Source: Rhodococcus opacus B4 | GTDB taxonomy: Bacteria; Actinomycetota; Actinomycetes; Mycobacteriales; Mycobacteriaceae | Assembly (NCBI RefSeq): GCF_000010805.1 | Contig: NC_012522.1 | Coordinates: 744,001-808,000 of the forward strand | Direction of reading: 5' to 3' | DNA length: 64,000 nucleotides | Shown here: positions 50,269 through 59,283 of the stretch, piece by piece | Position numbering within the stretch: position 1 is the stretch's first letter | Layout of the letters: every line of letters starts with the position of its first letter | The notes under the pieces: generated by a model | Told to the model about the DNA's origin: nothing | Seen by the model: only the letters and a program-made list of their open reading frames with translations | Database searches by the model: none | Translations under genes and position numbers: made by a program

Positions 50269-51546
50269 GTGCGGACTCCCACGCGACTCCTGGGCGCCGG
50301 CGCGGTCCTGCTGTGCTTGCTGAGCCCCGCCGCCGGGGTGCATGCCGCCCCTCTCCCGGACGACTTCCTGTGGGGCGTTGCCACGTCCGGGTTCCAGTCG
50401 GAGGGTTCCTCCCCGGACAGCAATTGGCGGCGGTATTCCGGCTCCGGCCGCACCCGCGACGCGATCGGCGACTCGGTCGACTTCCGGCACCGGTACCCCG
50501 AGGACATCGCGCGCGCCGCGGACCTGGGTGTCGACGTGTTCCGCTTCGGGGTCGAGTGGGCCCGGGTGGAGCCGGCGCCGGGCGTGTGGGACGAGACCGA
50601 GCTGCGGTACTACGACGACGTCGTCCGCGAGATCACCAGCCGCGGGATGACCCCGATGATCACGCTCGACCACTGGGTGTACCCGGGGTGGGTCGCCGAC
50701 CGGGGCGGGTGGGCGAACCCCGAGACCGTCGACGACTGGCTCGCGAACGCGCAGAAAGTGATCGAACGCTACGCCGGTGCCGGGGCGCTCTGGATCACGA
50801 TTAACGAGCCGACCGTGTACGTGCAGAAGGAGCTGACGTTCGGCGGCATCGGCCCCGACCGGGCGCCACAGATGCTCGACCGGCTCGTCGAGGTCCACCG
50901 CCGCGCGTACGACCTGATCCACGAGATCGATCCGGGCGCCCGGGTCAGCAGCAACCTCGCCTACGTCCCGGCGGCCATGGACGCGCTCGACGCCACGTTC
51001 GTCGACCGCGTCCGGGACAAGCTCGACTTCCTCGGTATCGACTACTACTACGGTCTCTCCCTCGACAACGTCACCGCGGTGAACGCGGTCACCGACGCCT
51101 TCTACGACATCAGTCCCCAGCCGGACGGCATCTACCACGCCCTGATGCGGTACACCCGCACGTTCCCGGGACTGCCGCTGTACGTCGTGGAGAACGGCAT
51201 GCCCACCGACGACGGCGCACCGCGAGCGGACGGCTACACCCGGTCCGATCATCTCCGCGATCACCTCTACTGGATGGAGCGGGCGCGGGCGGACGGCGCA
51301 CCGGTGATCGGGTACAACTACTGGTCGATCACCGACAACTACGAGTGGGGCACGTTCCGTCCCCGGTTCGGCCTGTTCACCGTCGACGCGCTGACCGATC
51401 CCACCCTCACCCGGCGCCCGACCGATGCGGTCGCGACCTACCGGGACCTCGTCGCGAACGGGCTCCCGCCCGGCTACGAACCCGGCCGCAGCGCGGCGGT
51501 CTGCTCTCTCGTCGATCCGCCCCTCAGCTGCACGAATCCTCCATAA
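50269..51546 (+). CDS. secreted glycoside hydrolase family 1 (beta-glycosidase)
   Basis: 425 residues, GH1 fold. A signal peptide (LLGAGAVLLCLLSPAAGVHA) precedes the catalytic domain, which opens with LPDDFLWGVATSGFQSEG. The acid/base Glu lies in LWITINEPTVYV and the nucleophile Glu in LPLYVVENGMP; YWSITDNYEWGTFRPRFGLFTVD is the usual C-terminal block. GH1 enzymes are mostly cytoplasmic, so export is notable. The substrate is some beta-glucoside or beta-galactoside. The GTG at 50269 gives a proper signal peptide. Confidence 0.9.
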   Translation: MRTPTRLLGAGAVLLCLLSPAAGVHAAPLPDDFLWGVATSGFQSEGSSPDSNWRRYSGSGRTRDAIGDSVDFRHRYPEDIARAADLGVDVFRFGVEWARVEPAPGVWDETELRYYDDVVREITSRGMTPMITLDHWVYPGWVADRGGWANPETVDDWLANAQKVIERYAGAGALWITINEPTVYVQKELTFGGIGPDRAPQMLDRLVEVHRRAYDLIHEIDPGARVSSNLAYVPAAMDALDATFVDRVRDKLDFLGIDYYYGLSLDNVTAVNAVTDAFYDISPQPDGIYHALMRYTRTFPGLPLYVVENGMPTDDGAPRADGYTRSDHLRDHLYWMERARADGAPVIGYNYWSITDNYEWGTFRPRFGLFTVDALTDPTLTRRPTDAVATYRDLVANGLPPGYEPGRSAAVCSLVDPPLSCTNPP

Positions 51547-51565
51547 CCGGGCGTACCATCACGTG

Positions 51566-52195
51566 GTGTCGTGGCAGATGTGGTGTGCAGTGCTCGGAGC
51601 GTCGTGCGTGATCAGTCTGTCGCCGGGGGCGGGCGCGATCGCGTCGATGGCCACCGGAATGCGGTTCGGGCTGCGGCGCGGCTACTGGAACATCGCCGGT
51701 CTCCAGCTGGGGTTGCTGCTGCAGATCGCGGTCGTCGCCGCGGGGCTCGGGGCGCTGCTCGCGAACTCGACCCTCGCGTTCACGGTGATCAAGTGGTTCG
51801 GCGTCGCGTACCTGGTGTATCTCGGCGTCCGGCAATGGCGGGCGAGCGCGACCGACGTGTCCGGCGTCGACGGCGACGTCGCCGAGACCAGTGGGCCCGC
51901 GATGACGCTGCGCGGCTTCCTGGTCAACGCCAGCAACCCGAAGGCCGTCGTCTTCATGCTGGCGGTGCTCCCGCAGTTCATCACCCCGTCGGCGCCGCTG
52001 CTCCCCCAGTACCTGATCATCGCCGCCACCATGGTCGCGGTCGACGTCGCCGTCATGACCGGCTACACCGGGCTGGCGGCGAAGGTCCTGCGGCTGATGC
52101 GCTCCCCGCGCCAGCAGCGGGCCACCAACCGCACGTTCTCGGGGTTGTTCTTCGTCGCGGCCACGTTCCTGGCGACGATTCGCCGTGCCGTCTGA
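51566..52195 (+). CDS. LysE/RhtB-family amino-acid exporter
   Basis: 209 residues with about six hydrophobic segments. The family N-terminus appears as WCAVLGASCVISLSPGAGAIASMATGMRFGLRRGYWNIAGLQ, with the SPGPG-type motif altered to SPGAG. FLVNASNPKAVVFMLAVLPQFI is the second hallmark. Exports amino acids such as homoserine lactones or threonine in relatives; substrate unknown here. GTG 51566 is chosen; GTG 51563 or ATG 51578 are alternatives. Confidence 0.87.
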   Translation: MSWQMWCAVLGASCVISLSPGAGAIASMATGMRFGLRRGYWNIAGLQLGLLLQIAVVAAGLGALLANSTLAFTVIKWFGVAYLVYLGVRQWRASATDVSGVDGDVAETSGPAMTLRGFLVNASNPKAVVFMLAVLPQFITPSAPLLPQYLIIAATMVAVDVAVMTGYTGLAAKVLRLMRSPRQQRATNRTFSGLFFVAATFLATIRRAV

Positions 52196-52241
52196 CCCGT
52201 GAGTACTTCTTAACCGCCCGCGGTTAAGAAGTACTCACGGG
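52196..52241. repeat. 46-base palindromic repeat between LysE and nadC genes
   Basis: Perfect 21-base inverted repeat (left arm 52196-52216 beginning CCCGTGAGTACTTCTTAACC, right arm 52221-52241) with a 4-base CCCG loop. It starts at the end of the LysE gene and ends seven bases before the end of convergent nadC. A close relative is at 63749-63794. It probably acts as a bidirectional terminator and belongs to a dispersed repeat family. Confidence 0.9.
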
Positions 52242-52247
52242 TGAGAA

Positions 52248-53117
52248 TCACATGTCGAGGCCGAGATCCAGCACGGTCACCGAATGGGTGAGCGCACCGA
52301 CCGCGAGGTAGTCGACTCCGGTCGCGGCGTACTCGGCCGCGACGTCCAGCGTGAGACCGCCCGACGATTCCAGCTTGGTGGCGGGGGCGTTCGCGTCGCG
52401 GCGTTGCACCGCGATCTGGGTCTGCCACAGCGGGAAGTTGTCGAGCAGCACCAGTTCCACGTTCTCGGCGAGCACCTCGTCGAGTTGCGCGAGGCTGTCG
52501 ACCTCCACCTCGCATTCGATGTCCGGCGCCGCGGCGCGGACGGCCCGCAGCGCGGCGACCACCGAACCTGCGGCGGCGACGTGGTTGTCCTTGATCAGCG
52601 CGGCGTCGCCTAGACCCATCCGGTGGTTGACGCCGCCGCCCACCCGGACGGCGTACTTCTGCAGCGCACGCAGCCCCGGCAGCGTCTTGCGGCTGTCGCG
52701 GATCTTCGCCCCGGTGCCCTCGACCGCATCCACCCACGCCGACGTCGCGGTGGCGATGCCGGACAGATGACAGACCAGGTTGAGCATCGTCCGCTCCGCG
52801 GTGAGCAGGCCCTGCGTGGGCGCCGACACCGTCAGCACCGCCCGGCCGGGTGTGATCCGGGTGCCGTCGGCCACCCGGTCGAGGACCTCGTAGCGGCCCG
52901 CCCCGATCACCTCGTCGAGCACCAGCAGTCCCACGTCGAGGCCGGCGACGGTGCCGTGCGCGCGGGAGACCACGGACGCCTTGGCGACCGCGTCGGCCGG
53001 GACCGTCGACGAGGACGTCACGTCGGGTCCGTACCGCAGGTCCTCGTCCAGGGCGAGGCGCACGAGCGCCCGCACCTCGCCGGAGTCCAGCCCGTCGGGA
53101 AGGGCGTGGTCGGCCAT
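52248..53117 (-). CDS. nadC: nicotinate-nucleotide pyrophosphorylase
   Basis: 289 residues, quinolinate phosphoribosyltransferase making nicotinate mononucleotide. Conserved: DVTSSSTVPADAVAKASVVSR, TMLNLVCHLSGIATAT, KIRDSRKTLPGLRALQKYAVRVGGGVNHRMGLGDAALIKDNH and LESSGGLTLD. The ATG overlaps the nadB stop (TGATG), so nadA-nadB-nadC form one coupled operon. Confidence 0.96.
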   Translation of the reverse strand: MADHALPDGLDSGEVRALVRLALDEDLRYGPDVTSSSTVPADAVAKASVVSRAHGTVAGLDVGLLVLDEVIGAGRYEVLDRVADGTRITPGRAVLTVSAPTQGLLTAERTMLNLVCHLSGIATATSAWVDAVEGTGAKIRDSRKTLPGLRALQKYAVRVGGGVNHRMGLGDAALIKDNHVAAAGSVVAALRAVRAAAPDIECEVEVDSLAQLDEVLAENVELVLLDNFPLWQTQIAVQRRDANAPATKLESSGGLTLDVAAEYAATGVDYLAVGALTHSVTVLDLGLDM

Positions 53118-54685
53118 CACAGCACTCCTGTCAGTTGGGGTTGGAGAAGCTCGAGTTCGCCGTCGCGCAGGCGCACGTGCGTGCTGCGGCGCCACTCGTC
53201 GGACGTCTCCGGGTAGTCGCTGCGGGTGTGGCATCCACGACTTTCGGTGCGCGCGCCTGCGGCGAGCACGAGCGCTGCCGCCGTCAGGGTCAGCGCGGTG
53301 TCTTCGAGCGCGGTCTGCCCCTCGGGGACCGTGCGCGGCGCGGCGTCCAGGGCGCCCGCGACCGCCTCGAGGCCTGCGCCGTCCCGGACGACGGAGGCGT
53401 TGCCGGTCATCAACTGCTGCACCAGTTCCCGCGGCGCGGACGGCAGTGCGCGGCGGCCGGCGTCGACCGCCTCGACGCGCAGATCCGCGCGTTCGACGGC
53501 CGCGGCGCCTGCCCTTTCGCCGACCACCAGGCCTTCGAGGAGACTGTTGGAGGCCAGCCGGTTCGCGCCGTGCAGCCCTGTGCGGGCGACCTCGCCCGCC
53601 GCGTAGAGGCCGGGGACCGCGGTGCGTCCGTCGACGTCGGTGACCACACCGCCGCACGAGTAGTGCGCGGCGGGCGCGACCGGTATCAGCTGTTCGCGCG
53701 GGTCGATCCCGGCTTCGAGGCAGGACGCCGTCACAGTCGGGAACCGCTGCGCGAACCCGGGCAGGTGACGGGCGTCGAGGTACACGTGGTCGTGTCCCAG
53801 TTCCCGCAGCCGCGACGCGATGGCCCGCGACACGACGTCGCGGGGCGCCAGGTCGCCGCGCGGATGCACACCGGCGGTCACCGAATCGCCGTTGGCGTCG
53901 ACGAGGATCGCGCCCTCGCCGCGGACGGCCTCGCTGATCAGCGGACGCCGGCCGAGACCTCCGGGAGTGAACAGCACGGTCGGGTGGAACTGCACGAACT
54001 CCAGGTCGGCGACGGCCGCGCCGGCGTCGAGTGCGAGGGCGATGCCGTCGGCGGTGGCGCCGGGCGGGTTGGTACTGCAGGCGTACAACTGCCCGAGTCC
54101 GCCGGTCGCCAGGAGAACGGCGGGTGTGTGGATCACGCCGAGTCCGCGCGGGGAGTCGGCGAGCACCCCGGTGACACCGCGCGCGTCGGTGAGCACGCGG
54201 ACCGCGGAACTGTCGAACAGGACCGGAAGACCGGCCGCGCCCAGCGCGCGCTGCACCTCCGCGCCGGTGGCGTCGCCGCCGGCGTGGATGATCCGCCGGG
54301 TGCTGTGCCCGCCCTCGCGGGTGCGGGACACGGTGCCGTCGCGGCCACGGTCGAACACCGCACCCAGATCGGTCAACGCGGCCACGGCGTCGCGGCCACC
54401 GGACACGATCGACCGCACGGCGTCCTCCTCGCACAGGCCGGCGCCGGCCTCACACGTGTCGGCGACGTGCGAATCCACCGAATCGGTGACGGCGTCACCG
54501 ACCACCGCGATGCCGCCCTGCGCGTACTGCGTCGCGGTGTCCGTCGCCCCGCCCTTGCTGACGGTGAGCACGGTGAGCCCGCGCAGCGAGGCGGTGCGTG
54601 CGGCCGTCAGTCCGGCCACACCACCGCCCACCACGACGAGGTCGGCGCGCTCTTCCCAGGAAATCCCCCGGGCCGGGCTGCTCAC
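53117..54685 (-). CDS. nadB: L-aspartate oxidase
   Basis: 522 residues, FAD enzyme oxidising aspartate to iminoaspartate for quinolinate synthesis. The N-terminal dinucleotide site is [21 protein letters not shown], and the active-site region includes [48 protein letters not shown]. Its start overlaps nadA by four bases. Confidence 0.96.
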   Translation of the reverse strand: MSSPARGISWEERADLVVVGGGVAGLTAARTASLRGLTVLTVSKGGATDTATQYAQGGIAVVGDAVTDSVDSHVADTCEAGAGLCEEDAVRSIVSGGRDAVAALTDLGAVFDRGRDGTVSRTREGGHSTRRIIHAGGDATGAEVQRALGAAGLPVLFDSSAVRVLTDARGVTGVLADSPRGLGVIHTPAVLLATGGLGQLYACSTNPPGATADGIALALDAGAAVADLEFVQFHPTVLFTPGGLGRRPLISEAVRGEGAILVDANGDSVTAGVHPRGDLAPRDVVSRAIASRLRELGHDHVYLDARHLPGFAQRFPTVTASCLEAGIDPREQLIPVAPAAHYSCGGVVTDVDGRTAVPGLYAAGEVARTGLHGANRLASNSLLEGLVVGERAGAAAVERADLRVEAVDAGRRALPSAPRELVQQLMTGNASVVRDGAGLEAVAGALDAAPRTVPEGQTALEDTALTLTAAALVLAAGARTESRGCHTRSDYPETSDEWRRSTHVRLRDGELELLQPQLTGVL

Positions 54686-55719
54686 TCGCCGCCGCCCGGG
54701 TTTCCGATTTCGATCATCCGCTGCACCGATTTGCGGGCACGCTCGGCGGTCGCGAGATCGACGTGAACCTCGTCCTTGCCCTCGAGCAGGCAGCGGAGCA
54801 GGGCCGCGGGGGTGATCATCTTCATGTACGGGCAGGACGCGCGGTCGTTCACGGCCTGGAAGTCGACGTCCGGCGCGGCCTTGCGCAGCTGGTGCAGCAT
54901 CCCGACCTCGGTGGCCACGAGAACCTGCTTGGCCCCGGTGGCGCGGGCCGCGTCGAGCATGCCGCCCGTCGACAGGATCTTCACCTTGTCCTCGGGCACG
55001 AATCCCTCACCGGCCAGGTAGAGCGCGGAGGTGGCGCAACCGCATTCGGGGTGGACGAACAGTTCGGCACCGGGGTGCGCCTTCGCCTGCGCCGTGAGCT
55101 CGTCGCCGTTGATGCCCGCGTGGACGTGGCACTCGCCCGCCCAGATCTGCATGTTCTTGCGACCGGTGACGCGCTTGACGTGGGCGCCGAGGAACTGGTC
55201 GGGCAGGAACAGGACCTCGCGGTCGGGGTCGATCGACGCGACCACGTCGACGGCGTTGGACGACGTGCAGCAGATGTCCGTCAGACCCTTCACCTCGGCG
55301 GTGGTGTTGACGTACGACACGACGACGGCGTCGGGGTATTCGGCCTTCCACTCACGCAGCTGATCGGCGGTGATCGAGTCGGCCAGCGAGCAGCCCGCGC
55401 GCTCGTCCGGGATCAGCACCGTCTTGGCGGGGCTGAGGATCTTCGCGGTCTCGGCCATGAAGTGCACACCGCAGAACACGATGGTGTCCTCCGGGGCCTC
55501 GGCCGCGATGCGCGAGAGCGCGAGCGAGTCGCCGACGTGGTCGGCCACGTCCTGGATGGCGGGCAGCTGGTAGTTGTGCGCGAGGAGGGTCGCTCCCCGC
55601 TCGCGGGCCAGCCGTTTGATCTCGGCAGCCCACTCTTCGCTCGCCTCGACGCCCGCGTAACCGCCGGGACCGTCCTGAATCTGCGGGTTGGTACCCGCCC
55701 ACAACGTCGTGGTCGTCAT
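54682..55719 (-). CDS. nadA: quinolinate synthase
   Basis: 345 residues, [4Fe-4S] enzyme condensing iminoaspartate with dihydroxyacetone phosphate. Cluster-ligand candidates are in [28 protein letters not shown] and [11 protein letters not shown]. The substrate-binding [19 protein letters not shown] is present near residue 50. ATG 55719 has GAAGGAG upstream. First gene of nadABC, facing the NrtR regulator across a palindromic operator. Confidence 0.96.
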   Translation of the reverse strand: MTTTTLWAGTNPQIQDGPGGYAGVEASEEWAAEIKRLARERGATLLAHNYQLPAIQDVADHVGDSLALSRIAAEAPEDTIVFCGVHFMAETAKILSPAKTVLIPDERAGCSLADSITADQLREWKAEYPDAVVVSYVNTTAEVKGLTDICCTSSNAVDVVASIDPDREVLFLPDQFLGAHVKRVTGRKNMQIWAGECHVHAGINGDELTAQAKAHPGAELFVHPECGCATSALYLAGEGFVPEDKVKILSTGGMLDAARATGAKQVLVATEVGMLHQLRKAAPDVDFQAVNDRASCPYMKMITPAALLRCLLEGKDEVHVDLATAERARKSVQRMIEIGNPGGGE

Positions 55720-55774
55720 GGCTTGCTCCTTCACCGTGAACTCGGGCGGGCTGGCCCGAATTTCCGCAATCGAG

Positions 55775-55797
55775 GTTTTCGACTTAGGATCGAAAAC
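55775..55797. promoter_or_regulatory. NrtR-type operator between nadA and nrtR
   Basis: Perfect palindrome GTTTTCGA-N7-TCGAAAAC ending one base before the nrtR ATG. The TAGGAT inside it (55785-55790) is spaced for a leaderless nrtR transcript starting at the ATG. Binding here would block nrtR itself and the leftward nadABC transcript. Confidence 0.8.
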
Positions 55798-56532
55798 ATG
55801 CCCAATAGTAACACCACGCATGAAGTGCTCACCGCGGTGTTCCAGGTTCGCCACTTCCCCGGGTATATCGACGCAGGTCACAGCGGTGATGCGCGTCACG
55901 CGGGGGGCACCGGAGAGCTCGCCGTGCTGCTGTGGCAACGAGCCCTCGATCCGCAGGCGGGCGCATGGTCGCTGCCCGGCGGACTCCTCCACGAAAACGA
56001 GGACCTCACGACGTCCGCGCGACGTCAGCTGGCCGAGAAGGTGGACGTGCAGGAGGTCTCGCACCTCGAGCAGCTGTCGGTGTTCAGCGATCCGAAGCGG
56101 GTGCCCGGACCGCGCACCATCGCGTCGACGTTCCTCGGGCTCGTTCCCCTGCCCGCCGACCCGCAACTGCCGCCGGACACCGCGTGGCACCCGGTGTCCG
56201 CGCTGCCCGAGATGGCGTTCGACCACGGCACCGTCGTCCGGCACGCCCGGACCCGCCTCGCGGCCAAGCTCTCCTACACCAACATCGCCTTCGGTCTGGC
56301 GCCCGACGAGTTCTCCATGTCGACGCTGCGCGAGATCTACTGCGCCGCACTCGGTTACCAGGTGGATGCGACCAACCTGCAGCGCGTCCTCGGACGCCGC
56401 GGGGTACTGACCCCCACCGGCAACACGGCACCGTCCGGCCGCACCGGCGGTCGCCCGGCCGCCCTCTACCGGTTCACCGACTCCACCCTGCGGGTGACGG
56501 ACGAATTCGCGGCGCTTCGGCCGCCGAGCTGA
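55798..56532 (+). CDS. nrtR: NrtR-type NAD-biosynthesis repressor (Nudix plus winged helix)
   Basis: 244 residues. The N-terminal Nudix-like domain has [24 protein letters not shown], where the Nudix box lacks the REUxEE glutamates (RQLAEK), so it is likely a ligand sensor rather than a hydrolase. The C-terminal winged helix (about 155-240) has [35 protein letters not shown]. NrtR proteins sense ADP-ribose or related NAD metabolites. The mycobacterial homologue Rv1593c has the same divergent position next to nadA and represses nadABC. Confidence 0.92.
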   Translation: MPNSNTTHEVLTAVFQVRHFPGYIDAGHSGDARHAGGTGELAVLLWQRALDPQAGAWSLPGGLLHENEDLTTSARRQLAEKVDVQEVSHLEQLSVFSDPKRVPGPRTIASTFLGLVPLPADPQLPPDTAWHPVSALPEMAFDHGTVVRHARTRLAAKLSYTNIAFGLAPDEFSMSTLREIYCAALGYQVDATNLQRVLGRRGVLTPTGNTAPSGRTGGRPAALYRFTDSTLRVTDEFAALRPPS

Positions 56533-56541
56533 ATCCGACCG

Positions 56542-56886
56542 TCAGGCGGCCGCCGCTTCGCCCTCCCCCGAGGTGCGCCGCCGCCACGCGGACGCGACCG
56601 AGGACTCCGCGCCGAGTACCGAATCGATGCCGCCGAAGCGGGCGAGAACGCGATCGAGCAGCTGCTCGACCTGCCGGGGGTCGCCCGGATCGGCGGCGAC
56701 CGCGAGCAGCCGGTGTCCGGACATGCCCGGCATGATCCGGGCCAGCTCCGCGACGGTGCGTGCGGTGACCGCGACGCACCAGCCCGAATCGAGCAACTCC
56801 TGCGCGGTACGGCTGCCCTGCTCACTGCCGGCAGCGGTCACCACCACGACACCGCGGGCCGTGCCTGCTTCGTCGGTATTCATCAT
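56542..56886 (-). CDS. short SDR-like (Rossmann) protein, 114 residues
   Basis: Contains only the first half of a short-chain-dehydrogenase-like Rossmann fold: GVVVVTAAGSEQGSRTAQELLDSGWCVAVTARTVAELARIM followed by LLAVAADPGDPRQVEQLLDRVLARFGGIDSVLGAES, roughly beta1 to beta4. The catalytic Ser-Tyr-Lys half is missing, ending in a Ser/Arg/Ala tail. A CAGGAGG ribosome site precedes the ATG at 56886, so it may be expressed. It could be a remnant or a small nucleotide-binding protein. Confidence 0.6.
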   Translation of the reverse strand: MMNTDEAGTARGVVVVTAAGSEQGSRTAQELLDSGWCVAVTARTVAELARIMPGMSGHRLLAVAADPGDPRQVEQLLDRVLARFGGIDSVLGAESSVASAWRRRTSGEGEAAAA

Positions 56887-56981
56887 CTTCGCCTCCTGGG
56901 GATCGACATTTCCGATTCCAGGTAAGCGCCGGCACTCGAGTGTTCGAGGGAAACGGGCTGTGAGATCGCCGTGAGTGGGTA

Positions 56982-57581
56982 TCAGGCCCGGGCGAGGCCC
57001 CGCCAGAACGTGTCCGACGCGGCCGTGACGACTTCGTCGACGGGGGCGTCCTCGAGCATTCCGCCTGCGGCGAGCGTCGCGATTCCGTGGAAGGTCGCGA
57101 ACGCGACGAGGGCGATGCGCGATGCGTCGCCGGGGCCGATCTCGTCCGAGGCCTGGGCGTCGGCGACGATCCGGACCGTGAGATCCATGGCGGCGCGGCC
57201 CGCGTCCACCAACTCGGCGGCGGCCCCGGGCGCGTGCTTGCTGCCGTACATCAGGGCCAGCAACTCCCGGTGCGCGAGCGCGAAGGTCACGTACGCGTCG
57301 GCGAGGGCCGCGAAGCGGGAGCGGGCGTGGGGGTCGGCCTGGTCGACCGCGCGTTCGAGGGCGGCGGTGAGGCGCCGGAATCCGGATTCGGCGAGAGCGT
57401 CGAGCAGCGCCTGACGGTCGCGGAAGTGCTTGCTGGGCGCGGCGTGGCTGACCCCGGCCTCCCGGGCGAGCTGCCGCAGGGAGAGTCCGTCGACGCCGTC
57501 CTTCTCGAGCGTGCTCTCGGCGCGGGCGAGCAGCACCTGACGAAGGCTCCCGTGGTGATAGGGCTGTTCGGCGGTGGACAC
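56982..57581 (-). CDS. TetR-family transcriptional regulator
   Basis: 199 residues from GTG 57581. The N-terminal helix-turn-helix is LSLRQLAREAGVSHAAPSKHFRDRQALLDALAESGF, followed by an all-helical ligand domain. It diverges from an SDR gene, and the intergenic region holds a promoter overlapped by a palindrome with TGACTACAT half-sites. ATG 57608 is an alternative start but would place it inside that palindrome. The inducer is unknown. Confidence 0.88.
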   Translation of the reverse strand: MSTAEQPYHHGSLRQVLLARAESTLEKDGVDGLSLRQLAREAGVSHAAPSKHFRDRQALLDALAESGFRRLTAALERAVDQADPHARSRFAALADAYVTFALAHRELLALMYGSKHAPGAAAELVDAGRAAMDLTVRIVADAQASDEIGPGDASRIALVAFATFHGIATLAAGGMLEDAPVDEVVTAASDTFWRGLARA

Positions 57582-57598
57582 GGCGCAAGCGTAGCAAA

Positions 57599-57636
57599 AT
57601 GTTGTCATTGACTACATAGATGGCACTGACTACATT
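57599..57636 (+). promoter_or_regulatory. SDR promoter with overlapping TetR-type operator
   Basis: A promoter TTGACT (57608-57613), 17 bases, TACATT (57631-57636) faces the SDR gene. The near-palindrome ATGTTGTCA-T-TGACTACAT (57599-57617, one mismatch) overlaps the -35, and a second half-site TGACTACAT (57627-57635) overlaps the -10, 18 bases downstream. This arrangement fits repression by the divergent TetR protein. Confidence 0.72.
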
Positions 57637-57664
57637 CGAGGACACCCCACCGCTAGGAGCAGAC

Positions 57665-58477
57665 ATGCCTTTCGACGCATCCGGAACCACCGTCCTCGTC
57701 ACCGGCGCAAGCGCGGGCCTCGGTGCCGAATTCGCCCGCCGACTGGCCGACCGCGGCGCCGATCTCGTCCTCGTCGCGCGACGCGGCGAGAAGCTCGAAC
57801 AACTCGCCGCCGAACTTCGCGCCGCGCACCACGTGACGGTCACCGTGCTCCCGTTCGACCTCGCGACCCCCGGCGCGGGCGCGCGGTTGCGCGCCGAACT
57901 CGCCGCGCGCGACATCCGCATCGACTCGCTGATCAACAACGCGGGATTCGGGACGCACGGAGACTTCGCGTCCGCCGACCTGGAACGGCTGACCGCCGAG
58001 ATCCAGCTCAACGTCACCACCCTCGTCGACCTGTCGCACACGTTCCTGCCCGACCTGATCCGGGGACGCGGCGCACTCGTGAACGTGGCGAGCACCGCCG
58101 CGTTCCAGCCGACTCCGGGCATGGCCGTCTACGGTGCGACGAAGGCGTTCGTCCTCAACTTCACGGAGGCGTTGTGGGCGGAGGCGCGCGGCACCGGCCT
58201 CACCGTCCTCGCCGTCTGCCCGGGCCCAACCCGCACCGAGTTCTTCGACGTCGTCGGCTCCGAGGACGCCGCCGTCGGCCGCATGCAGACCGCGGACCAG
58301 GTGGTCGCGACAGCGCTGCGGGCCCTGGACCGCCGCAGCACACCGCCGAGCGTCGTCTCCGGGCTCCTGAACTGGGTGTCCTCGGTCAGCACCCGGTTCG
58401 CGACGCGCCGGATCGGCGCTCTCGCCAGCGGGCGACTGCTCGGCGACGTGCGGATGCGGGCCACGGTCACGAGGTAA
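57665..58477 (+). CDS. short-chain dehydrogenase/reductase
   Basis: 270 residues, classical SDR: TVLVTGASAGLGAEFARRLADRGADLVLVARR for cofactor binding, the NNAGFG motif, and the catalytic Ser and YxxxK in VNVASTAAFQPTPGMAVYGATKAFVLNF. The Arg after the first strand suggests NADP preference. Substrate unknown. The ATG at 57665 follows AGGAG with five bases between. Divergent from its probable TetR repressor. The last 11 bases overlap the convergent DUF2567 gene. Confidence 0.9.
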   Translation: MPFDASGTTVLVTGASAGLGAEFARRLADRGADLVLVARRGEKLEQLAAELRAAHHVTVTVLPFDLATPGAGARLRAELAARDIRIDSLINNAGFGTHGDFASADLERLTAEIQLNVTTLVDLSHTFLPDLIRGRGALVNVASTAAFQPTPGMAVYGATKAFVLNFTEALWAEARGTGLTVLAVCPGPTRTEFFDVVGSEDAAVGRMQTADQVVATALRALDRRSTPPSVVSGLLNWVSSVSTRFATRRIGALASGRLLGDVRMRATVTR

Positions 58478-59024
58478 CCGTCGTGTCGCGCTCTTGCGGC
58501 TCGTCGAGTTCGACCGAGGCGTCACCGACACCGAGATCGTCGTACGGGTTGAGCGCGGCGAGCACCAACGTCACGACGCACGCGACGAGCGGCTGGAAGA
58601 TCAGCACCAGCGGGGTCCCGATCCCCGGAGCGATCGCCACGACGGCACCGGCCGTCGAGGTGTCGGCGTCGGGGAAACGCAGGGCCGCCACACCGATGCC
58701 GCCGAGGGCCATCACACAGGCCCCGACCACGCTGCCACCGAGTACGGCGCCGAGCGCCACCGGGCCGCGACTTCGCCGCGCCGTCCACGCGGCGACCGCG
58801 GTGAGGATGCCGACCACCAGGCCGGCACACGCGAACATCCCGATCGCGTCGAACCGGTGCACGCTTTCCCCCGTCAGCGACACCCCGCGGTCGGGGGCGA
58901 CCACCAGCAGATGTTCGGGTGGTGCCAGGAGTCCCCACAGCACCCCGGCGAGTGCACTCGCCACCACCGCCGCGCAGAAGATTCCGGCGGCAGATCGAAG
59001 CCTGAAGCGCGGGAGCGTGGTCAC
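58467..59024 (-). CDS. DUF2567 membrane protein
   Basis: 185 residues with about four hydrophobic segments (AAGIFCAAVVASALAGVLWGLL, AIGMFACAGLVVGILTAVAAW, ALGAVLGGSVVGACVMALGGIG and IGTPLVLIFQPLVACVVTLVLAAL). It corresponds in position and character to Rv1591, downstream of the bioB-bsaP pair in mycobacteria. GTG 59024 is taken as the start, ten bases after bsaP, so it is likely part of the biotin operon. Function unknown; a link to biotin metabolism is inferred only from context. Confidence 0.78.
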   Translation of the reverse strand: MTTLPRFRLRSAAGIFCAAVVASALAGVLWGLLAPPEHLLVVAPDRGVSLTGESVHRFDAIGMFACAGLVVGILTAVAAWTARRSRGPVALGAVLGGSVVGACVMALGGIGVAALRFPDADTSTAGAVVAIAPGIGTPLVLIFQPLVACVVTLVLAALNPYDDLGVGDASVELDEPQERDTTVTS

Positions 59025-59034
59025 GCGTCCGACG

Positions 59035-59283
59035 CTACCGCCGTCCGCGGCAGATCGAGTCGAACACACCGTGGCGGGAACATTTCGCCCACCAGCCGTC
59101 GGGGCTGATCTGCACCACCATCCGGCGACCGCACGCCTCGCAGAAGCGGGGCGGTTCGAGCCCGAGCTGGGCGGCGGTGGGAACGGCGTCGTCCACACCG
59201 GCCACCACGCGGCGGCCGGTGTACGGGTTGTAGCGCTCCTCCAGACCGTCGGGTTCGCCCGCGGTCGTCTCCGTGGTCGTCAC
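59035..59283 (-). CDS. bsaP: biotin synthase auxiliary protein
   Basis: 82 residues with four Cys (48, 51, 68, 78) in [15 protein letters not shown] and SICRGRR, a Fe-S or Zn binding pattern. It corresponds to Rv1590, described as BsaP, a small Fe-S protein that mycobacterial-type BioB requires for turnover of dethiobiotin to biotin. The ATG overlaps the bioB stop by four bases (GTGACGACC region), fixing it as an operon partner. It is below the usual size for annotation but highly likely to be functional. Confidence 0.88.
   Translation of the reverse strand: MTTTETTAGEPDGLEERYNPYTGRRVVAGVDDAVPTAAQLGLEPPRFCEACGRRMVVQISPDGWWAKCSRHGVFDSICRGRR

Noticed and set aside
50182..51264. N-terminal extension of the acyl-CoA dehydrogenase to 1008 residues
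   Set aside because: The extra sequence is antisense to the GH1 gene, and the conserved domain begins right after ATG 50181.
55798..56532. Active Nudix hydrolase
   Set aside because: The Nudix box lacks the catalytic glutamates and the protein has a C-terminal winged helix, so a regulator is the better reading.
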